NCBI RefSeq assembly: GCF_963576675.1
Contig: NC_088917.1
Coordinates: 15,590,001 to 15,654,000 of the forward strand
DNA from: Euphorbia lathyris
Taxonomy: Eukaryota > Streptophyta > Magnoliopsida > Malpighiales > Euphorbiaceae
DNA length: 64,000 bases
Direction of reading: 5' to 3'
Shown here in pieces: positions 57,367 to 64,000 of the stretch. The notes beneath the pieces are model-generated. The model was not told where the DNA came from, ran no database searches, and saw nothing but the letters and a program-made list of their open reading frames with translations. Numbering within the stretch: the first letter of the stretch is position 1; every line of letters starts with the position of its first letter. The position numbers were made by a program, and so were the translations under genes.

Positions 57367-58765
57367 TCACATACCAAGGGAGTCCAACACTGAGGCGGAT
57401 CATTTGGCCAAAATGGCCTCTTGTGAAGAGAACTGGACGGATCCAGATTGTCCATTCGAAGTTAAAATAGCTCCAGCCTTCGCTTCAGAGGAAGTATCCC
57501 TACTCACAACGGTGGAAGATGATTGGAGATCGGTCATTCGCCAATATCTGCTATGTGGAACTTTACCTGAAGAGAAGGAAGAGGCACGACGGATAGTTAG
57601 GAGAGCGGCTTATTTCTCCATAATCAACGACGGCCTTTACAGAAAATCTTTTAGCCATCCTTGGTTGAAGTGCATTATGCCGGAAGAGGGACAACAAATC
57701 CTCAAGGAGCTACATGAGGGATCATGTGGGGCTCATGAAGCATCCACCACCGTCTTGAAGAAATCTAGGTTAGCAGGTTTCTACTGGCCCACGGCCGAAT
57801 TGGATGCCCAAAAATTGGTAGAATCTTGTCATAGTTGCCAGATTCATGCGAATGAATCATATACTGCCAAGCATCTCCAGAGGCCCATCATAAAAGGATG
57901 GCCATTCGCCCTCTGGGGAATAGACATTGTCGGCCCATTTCCTCCAACTCGTCGACAGAGGAGGTACGTGGTAGTGGCAGTAGATCATTTCACTAAGTGG
58001 GTAGAAGCCGAAGCCATCTCCTCCATCACTGCAGAACGAATGGTGGAATTCGTCAAGGACAACATCGTGGGAAGATACGGTGTTCCGCATACCATCATCA
58101 CCAATAATGGAACACAGTTCAACTGTAGCGAATTCAAAACTTTCTGTGAAGGGTTGGGCATCCTAAATAGATTTGCCTCCATTTATTATCCCCAATCCAA
58201 TGGGATGACCGAAGTCACGAATCGGACGATCGTAAAAGGGATAAAGAAGAGATTGGGAGAGCATGATAAGAAGTGGGCGGATCAGCTGACAAGCGTTTTA
58301 TGGGCTTATCGCACCACTCCTAGGACGGCCACAGGAGAAACACCATTCGCCCTCTCTCATGGTGTAGAGGTTGTGATCCCGGTTGAAATACAAGTCCCAA
58401 GTGATAGAGTGGCCTTTTATTGTGAAAAGGACAACGGTAAAAGGCTAAGAGAAAGTTTGGATCAGGTAGGCGATCGAAGAGATCAAGCCTATGTACGCAT
58501 GGCGGCGTATAAACAGCGGATCGCCGCTTACCATGATAAAAATGCCAAGCTTGTGGATCTGAGCGTGGGTGATCTTGTGCTCCGAAAGGCCGACAAAATC
58601 CAGTCTCGAGAAGGCAAGGGCAAGTTAGGGCTCAACTGGACGGGTCCGTATCAGATAGTGGATAAGATTGGATCCGCCACATTTAAAATTCAGGACATGG
58701 AGGGCAACACATTGCCGCGCACATGGAACCTCCAAAATCTCCGCAAATATTTCGTCAGAAAATGA
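57367..58765 (+). pseudogene. pol: G2 Pol part 2: end of second RNase H and integrase
   Basis: After the CTGAT duplication the frame continues with TEADHLAKMAS, then integrase: zinc part H...H with CHSCQIH, core GIDIVGPFPP, ITNNGTQFN (Asn where the catalytic Asp of G1 ITDNGTQFN stands) and PQSNGMTEVTNRTI. The C-terminal part has VGDLVLRKADK and a basic end NLQNLRKYFVRK. The 453 codons from 57404 are open, but the D-to-N change at about 58106 would abolish strand transfer. Confidence 0.9.
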
Positions 58766-59426
58766 AGTGTACACACGGTCTTGAGTACTCTTTTTCCTTT
58801 AGTAAGCTTTTTCCCATGTGGTTTTTCTTACTAAAGGTTTTAACGAGGCTCACCTATAAGACCTGCTTACTGTAATAAAGCATTCCTCCCATTAATAAAC
58901 ATCATTTGTTCTATTATCTGTGTTCTTTTTAAAGTTTATTGCAGCAATATCAATATTCCAGTCTTAAAAAAGGGGGGCATCCAACGCTCTCCACATTAAC
59001 AAAGTATCGCTATCTCATAGCTACTTTTTCTCCTTGGACATAAAAGAACCTATCTTATAGGCGGATCCATCTCTAAAAGGATCCCAATCTCCGATAGAGT
59101 TAAAACGATCCTTGGACGCAAGGTCTTTACACTCTCTTACATATCCTTCCCAAAAAAGGATTCACAAGTCCTACGGGCGGATCACTTCACCTCAAAGATA
59201 GGTAGCAAATTGATCCCCTAGACAGCTTAACTTCCTTCAATGGAATAAAACAGCTTCTAACCTTCACAAAGGTCCATACAATGGGGTACGGCTGGCCACC
59301 TACTCCAAAATAAATCCTAGATGCCTATATATTTACTTACGCAAACGTAATAGTAAAATAAATAGTTGCCATAAAGGATTAAAACAAATTGTACTTAACG
59401 ATTTTTTACAAATCACAAGTAAACAA
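58766..59426 (+). other. G2 3' region, no gene on this strand
   Basis: Collinear with G1 28317-28396 plus 29838-30386 but lacking the hAT insert. A local inverted pair, CTTTAGTAAG and CTTACTAAAG (about 58797-58836), could form a hairpin just after the pol stop. Confidence 0.6.
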
Positions 59427-59829
59427 CTAAGTAATGATAGGAGCATCCTCCTTTGCACTATCCTCGCTTACGGCGCTTGCCTGGAAAGCCTCCTTCTCCA
59501 CAGCCTCAGATACACCAACCAAAGCTACCTCCTTTTCCACGGAAGATGTGGGACCCAAAGGAAGGGCGTTATCGGTGATCGGTTCTGAACCCGCCTTGGG
59601 GGGCACTTCCTCAAGCTCCACTAGAGGGACGGCAGTGGAAGGTTTGCTTTCTTCCATGGGGCCCTTCATCCATCTCCGAACATATTCACGGATGTATTCC
59701 TTAGCGTCTGACATCTTGTCATATTTGGCTACGTCTTCTAGTTCGGGGACGGCGAACTGCGGATCTGTGAAATCAATATCGGGATGCGCCAAGGAAAAGT
59801 ACGCCATGAGCAGTTCGCCATAATAGAAG
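59427..59829 (-). pseudogene. G2 antisense gene, last exon only
   Basis: This is homologous to exon 3 of the G1 antisense gene: AYFSLAHPDIDFTDPQFAVP, VRRWMKGPMEESKPS and VELEEVPPKAG match G1 in order, with an acidic Pro/Glu tail. It is cut at 59829 by the G3 LTR, so the coiled-coil start and earlier exons are displaced out of the window. The part in view has no stop. Conservation of frame in two diverged elements supports a real gene. Confidence 0.75.
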
Positions 59830-60342
59830 TGATGCGGACATCCTAACTGGGATCAACAATCACACGCGCCTTGGCGGATCTCCTCTCGGCGTTCCCACAG
59901 AGGTTGTATCTAAGAGGGCGGATCCCCTGAACACGCGAGCGGGGCGGATCTAGGCGTACGCCATGAGGCGTACCAACAACTACACTGGGCGGATCTCAAG
60001 TTTACTTCCTGCCGAAGGAATTCACCAACAACCTCTGACGCTCCGTACCTGCACCTCTGTACCTGTTGTCTGGGCGCATTACCTATCTTACCCTCTTATT
60101 ATTAACCGTATTGTAACCCTAGTAGGGGTAGTCCCTGTCCTTTGCTTATCTTTTAGAGGTTGTATTTAAACCCTCATTTTGTAAGGATATGGCAACTTTT
60201 AATCAAACAAATTATCATTTCTCATTGAGAACTAGGGTTTATACCTTGTTTATCGGGATTCACTCCTTCTAGTCTAGCTAGAGAAGAAGATCTTTGTTGG
60301 TTTACGATTAAAACCTCCATTTATCGCTTTCAATCTGTATCA
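59830..60342 (+). repeat. G3 5' LTR (about 513 bp)
   Basis: TGATGCGG to TGTATCA. Its first 170 bp repeat GGCGGATC four times. A TATA-like TATTTAAA lies at 60163-60170. The end is placed two bases before the primer site; the 3' LTR is not in view to confirm it. Confidence 0.8.
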
Positions 60343-60389
60343 GTTGGTATCAGAGCCAATCATTTCCTGACCCGAAACTTCTTTTGGCA

Positions 60390-63300
60390 ATGGTTCAACC
60401 CCGACAACCGCAAGATTCCATGGAAACCAGTGATCGGAGATATGAGGAGCTGAGAGAGCACCTCGCGGAACAAATCCAGGCCAGCCTTGAGCGACAGAAA
60501 CAAAACGACCAACGGTTCCAGGAGCTAACCGCTTCCCTGGAAAGCCTCAGATTGGAGATCCGTGCAGTGGTCAGACCAGCCGCCGGGGAGTCCGACCAGA
60601 GGAGGGAAGGAGTCCTTGAACCACGACCCCAAAGGCAACCCACGCCACCCCGACTACCGTTGACAAATGTCCAACTTCCACGAATGGGTCCTAGGGATCC
60701 TGAGGTAAGAAGACCCAACTTTGTCCTAGTACATAACGCTGATAGTGATAGTGATGATTTTGAGGATATTGGGGATAATGGTGCCTTTAGAACTGTGAGG
60801 AACGGTGGTCCGATTGACAACAGACGTGTGGGTATGGCTAGGGCAGAACCAGACCTAGGAAACTTTGACAGAGATGATGCCTTTAAGCTAAAAATAGATT
60901 TACCATCTTTTGGTGGCGAGCTGGATATAGAGGGATTCTTAGATTGGTTATCGGAAGTTGAGCGTTTCTTTGAGTATGCTGGTATTCCTGATGAGAGGAA
61001 GATAAGGCTGGTGGCGTATCGCCTGAAGGGTGGCGCATCAGTTTGGTGGGATCAGATGAGGGAAGAAAGAAGAAGAGGGGGCAGAGATCCGATTAGATCT
61101 TGGCTACGGATGAAGGCGATGTTGAGGGAGCGGTTCCTACCGCCGGATTATGAACAGTATATTTACAGCTCCTACAGGGGATGTTCTCAAGGGACCCGAA
61201 GTGTCTATGAGTATACTTCAGAGTTCTTGAGGCTTTCGGCGAGAACCAACTTGTTTGAGACTGAAAGCCAAAAGACCTCTAGGTATCTAGAAGGGCTGAG
61301 ATACAACATCCAGGATCGTATTGGCACACAGATGGTGGTGCGAGTACAAGATGCTAGGAATTTAGCCCTCAAGGCTGAATCCCAACTGACCGGGAGATCC
61401 AGGAGACCCGCCACTACTGAGTATACGCCTGGAGGAAGAGATGACGTGAGATCTTATGACAAAGGCAAGCAGGTGGCGAGTGCCAGTGGGGCCAAGGTTA
61501 ACAGTGTGGGAAGGGGATCCGTTGGGGATACTAGACCATACAAGGAAGCACCTATACCACCCAAGAACAACAATCCGTATGCGAGGCCAGCACCTTTCAA
61601 AAGTTTTCGGTGCAATGAGCCTGGCCACAGATCCAACGAATGTCCTAGGAGGAAGAGCGCCAACATGGTGGAGAGATATGAGGATGACTATGATGAAGGG
61701 GATGAGGTATTTTGTGAACCCCTAGGAGAAGATGATGATGAGGCGGATCAAGAGGGATACGCCATTCATGTGGTACGGCGCCTGTTAGTCTCCAGCCGAA
61801 TAGAGGGAGATCAGAGGCACCGACTATTCAGGACCCGCTGTCTTGTGAAAGGAGGGCGATGTAATGTGATAATAGATAGTGGGAGCCAAGAGAACATTGT
61901 GAGTAGCAGCGCCGTTCAGAAGTTCGGGTTGTTGGTAGAGGCGCACCCTGATCCCTACAGGGTGGGATGGATCAAGAACGTGGGCGAGTTGCGGGTGACC
62001 CAGAGATGCAAGGTACCGATTGAGATTGGTAACTATCATGATGAAGTCTGTTGTGATGTGGTCGATATGGACGCATGCCACCTATTGTTGGGCCGACCCT
62101 GGCAGTTTGATAACAATGCCACCCACGCCGGAAGAGAGAACACTTACAGATTTGTGAAGAATGGGGTGAAGTTTGTTCTTACACCAATGGTGAGAGAGCC
62201 AAAGGCTGACGAGAAGTCTGCCTTGGTAGTCTGTCCTACACACAAATCGTTTGTTAGCGAATGTGAAGAGAGCCAAATGGTATATGTGGTAATGGTTAAG
62301 GCGAATCAGGAATCCGCCCAAAGGGACGAAAGAGAAATGCCGAGTGAAGTGACCCGCCTACTTGGCGAGTATCAAGATCTATTCCCCGACGAACTGCCGA
62401 GTGGGTTGCCACCTTTGAGGGATATCCAACATCATATCGATCTTGTGCCCGGGGCTAGTTTACCAAGCCTCCCACACTATCGAAGGAGCCCAAAGGAGAA
62501 TGACATCATGAGACAGAAAGTGGAGGAACTCATCGAGATGGGATACGTTAGGGAGAGCATGAGTCCTTGCGCCGTTCCAGCTTTACTTACACCGAAGAAG
62601 GATGGGTCTTGGCGGATGTGTGTGGAAAGTAGGGCTATTAATAAGATCACCATCAAATATAAGTTTCCAATTCCAAGGTTGGATGACATGTTGGACCAAC
62701 TTGGCGGATCTCGAGTCTTCTCCAAGATTGATCTCAGGAGTGGGTATCATCAGATACGAATCCGATCTGGGGATGAGTGGAAGACTGCCTTCAAGACAAG
62801 AGATGGATTGTATGAATGGTTAGTTATGCCCTTTGGTATGACCAACGCCCCTAGTACTTTTATGAGACTGATGAATCAGGTGCTTCGCCCAGTGATTGGG
62901 AAGTTCGTAGTTGTGTATTTTGATGACATTTTGATCCATAGCCAGACCTTGGCAGAACATGAAGAGCACCTGCAGACAGTGTTTGACCTGTTAAGGAAAC
63001 ACCAACTATACGCCAACACCAAGAAGTGTGACTTTGTCATGGAGAGCTTAGTTTTCCTTGGATTCATGGTCAGTGGGAATGGAATCCACGTTGATGGGGA
63101 GAAGGTAAGAGCCATCCGAGAATGGCCTACCCCGAGGAACGTGGGGGATATCAGGAGTTTTCATGGGCTAGCAACGTTTTATCGCCGATTCATTAAGAAC
63201 TTCAGTTCCATAATGGCCCCGTTGACAGAATGTTTGAAGAAAGGAAGGGGGTTCGAGTGGGCGGACGTCCAAGAAGAGAGCTTCGCCTTGATCAAGGAAA

Positions 63301-64000
63301 AGCTGAGTACAGCGCCAGTGCTGGCGTATCCCGATTTTGACAAACTGTTTGAAGTTGAGTGTGATGCCAGTGGGATTGGGATTGGTGGTGTCTTGATGCA
63401 AGAGAAGAGGCCCATTGCATACTTCAGTGAGAAGCTCTGTGAGGCACGGCAAAAGTGGGCAACGTATGATCAAGAGTTTTATGCTGTAGTGAGGGCGTTG
63501 AAAGTATGGGAACATTACTTGGTGGGAAAAGAGTTCATCCTCTACACTGACCATCAAGCTCTCAAATACCTGGGAAGTCAGAAGCAACTTCGAAGCGCCA
63601 TGCATGCCCGGTGGTCTGCCTTCATAGATAAGTTCCCCTATAAGCTTATCCATAAGACGGGAAAACAGAACATAGTGGCGGACGCCTTGAGTCAGAGGGT
63701 TGCACTAATAAAAATAGTCAACCTGGAGACCGATTGTTTCGAACACATCAGGGGAGATTACCTGGCGGATCCTGACTTTGGAAGTATCTGGGAGAAGTGC
63801 CAGCGCCAACCTAGGGATGGGGCGTATTACTTGATGGATGAGTATCTAATGAGGGGCAACCAACTTTGTTTACCCTGCACTTCTATCCGCGAGAAGGTGG
63901 TCCGAGATCTACATGGCGGAGCCCTGGGGGGGACATTTTGGGCGAGACAAGACATATGCAGCAGTGAGTTCCCGTTATTTCTGGCCCAAAATGAGAAGAG
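60390..64000 (+). CDS. gag-pol: G3 Gag-Pol polyprotein, open to a late frameshift; partial
   Basis: The frame from ATG 60390 has no stop to the window end. Order: coiled N-terminus, gag core (FKLKIDLPSFGGELDIEGFL; GASVWWDQM; FLPPDYEQYIYSSYRG), zinc knuckle (FRCNEPGHRSNEC; second Cys replaced by Glu), acidic linker, protease CNVIIDSGSQENIVS, RT (SWRMCVESRAINKITIKYKF; VMPFGMTNAPSTF; YFDDILIHS), RNase H (VECDASGIGIGGVLMQ; YTDHQALKYL) and start of the integrase zinc region. In the run of seven G at 63926-63932 one base too many shifts the frame: the other frame reads GHFGRDKTYAAVSSRYFWPK, the normal continuation. Apart from this and the odd knuckle it looks intact and recent. Confidence 0.9.
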   Translation, partial: MVQPRQPQDSMETSDRRYEELREHLAEQIQASLERQKQNDQRFQELTASLESLRLEIRAVVRPAAGESDQRREGVLEPRPQRQPTPPRLPLTNVQLPRMGPRDPEVRRPNFVLVHNADSDSDDFEDIGDNGAFRTVRNGGPIDNRRVGMARAEPDLGNFDRDDAFKLKIDLPSFGGELDIEGFLDWLSEVERFFEYAGIPDERKIRLVAYRLKGGASVWWDQMREERRRGGRDPIRSWLRMKAMLRERFLPPDYEQYIYSSYRGCSQGTRSVYEYTSEFLRLSARTNLFETESQKTSRYLEGLRYNIQDRIGTQMVVRVQDARNLALKAESQLTGRSRRPATTEYTPGGRDDVRSYDKGKQVASASGAKVNSVGRGSVGDTRPYKEAPIPPKNNNPYARPAPFKSFRCNEPGHRSNECPRRKSANMVERYEDDYDEGDEVFCEPLGEDDDEADQEGYAIHVVRRLLVSSRIEGDQRHRLFRTRCLVKGGRCNVIIDSGSQENIVSSSAVQKFGLLVEAHPDPYRVGWIKNVGELRVTQRCKVPIEIGNYHDEVCCDVVDMDACHLLLGRPWQFDNNATHAGRENTYRFVKNGVKFVLTPMVREPKADEKSALVVCPTHKSFVSECEESQMVYVVMVKANQESAQRDEREMPSEVTRLLGEYQDLFPDELPSGLPPLRDIQHHIDLVPGASLPSLPHYRRSPKENDIMRQKVEELIEMGYVRESMSPCAVPALLTPKKDGSWRMCVESRAINKITIKYKFPIPRLDDMLDQLGGSRVFSKIDLRSGYHQIRIRSGDEWKTAFKTRDGLYEWLVMPFGMTNAPSTFMRLMNQVLRPVIGKFVVVYFDDILIHSQTLAEHEEHLQTVFDLLRKHQLYANTKKCDFVMESLVFLGFMVSGNGIHVDGEKVRAIREWPTPRNVGDIRSFHGLATFYRRFIKNFSSIMAPLTECLKKGRGFEWADVQEESFALIKEKLSTAPVLAYPDFDKLFEVECDASGIGIGGVLMQEKRPIAYFSEKLCEARQKWATYDQEFYAVVRALKVWEHYLVGKEFILYTDHQALKYLGSQKQLRSAMHARWSAFIDKFPYKLIHKTGKQNIVADALSQRVALIKIVNLETDCFEHIRGDYLADPDFGSIWEKCQRQPRDGAYYLMDEYLMRGNQLCLPCTSIREKVVRDLHGGALGGTFWARQDICSSEFPLFLAQNEK

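Larger units (their letters stand above)
44101..59829 (+). mobile_element. Gypsy G2: Tat-type relative of G1, interrupted by copia B and G3
   Basis: It starts with a 481-bp LTR (44101-44581) and follows the G1 order of gag, pol and antisense gene. Copia B occupies 49006-57361 with target duplication CTGAT, and the second RNase H frame resumes after it (HIPR...TEADHLAKMAS). G3 enters at 59830 inside the antisense exon. The 3' LTR lies outside the window. It is clearly diverged from G1, so it is a separate lineage of the same family group. Confidence 0.92.
59830..64000 (+). mobile_element. Gypsy G3: chromovirus-like element, continues past the window
   Basis: A 513-bp LTR starts TGATGCGGAC at 59830, with primer site TGGTATCAGAGCC at 60345 and one long gag-pol frame. 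A single RNase H followed directly by integrase, the YFDD box and the Met-tRNA primer site fit chromoviruses of the CRM/Reina/Tekay/Galadriel groups. The chromodomain would lie beyond the edge, so lineage is open. It interrupts the G2 antisense exon; the bases AGAAG (59825-59829) are the candidate duplication. Confidence 0.9.

Noticed and set aside
1..64000. CRISPR arrays, tRNA or rRNA genes, bacterial operons
   Set aside because: No regularly spaced direct repeats of CRISPR type and no tRNA or rRNA signature were seen; TGGTATCAGAGC words are retroelement primer sites, not tRNA genes.

Overview
The window is eudicot-like plant nuclear DNA: AT-rich intergenic sequence, short-intron genes on the left, and from about 10.6 kb onward an almost unbroken pile of LTR retrotransposons. 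No organellar, bacterial or viral genome segment is seen. The species cannot be named from the sequence.

Left part (1-10.6 kb). A multi-exon kinase-like gene lies on the minus strand at about 0.86-2.02 kb. Its catalytic motifs are altered (HRD reads ICN, DFG reads DFS), so it looks like a pseudokinase. Two Mutator-like elements with long terminal inverted repeats and 9-bp target duplications follow at 2.9-3.4 and 3.7-5.2 kb. The second carries a decayed copy of a small host gene resembling the GIR1/GIR2 (GL2-interacting repressor) family, so it is a Pack-MULE-type element. After it come a decayed Ty3/gypsy pol piece, a fossil copia leader, CACTA-like subterminal repeats and a poorly resolved unit with a minus-strand ORF.

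Right part (10.6-64 kb) is a nest. A solo copia LTR (10603-12429) has an exact CCCAT duplication. Copia C (minus, 12.5-15.3 kb) is cut by a Sirevirus-like copia, A1 (from 15338). A1 is split by a Tat-type gypsy, G1 (22012-33449, duplication GATGA), which itself holds a hAT-like element (28397-29837, duplication CATATAAG). A1 resumes with an envelope-position ORF and is cut at 36128 by a second copy of its own family, A2. A2 is cut at 40562 by D, a minus-strand gypsy-type element. D is cut at 44101 by G2, a relative of G1. G2 is cut by copia B (49006-57361, duplication CTGAT, itself holding a LINE/SINE-like tail) and, at 59830, by a chromovirus-like gypsy, G3, that runs off the right edge.

Most element genes are broken, mainly by single nonsense changes visible when sister copies are compared. 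The exception is G3, whose gag-pol is open for about 3.5 kb until a slip in a seven-G run close to the window edge. G1 carries a spliced gene on the strand opposite to gag-pol, and its last exon is also recognisable in G2.
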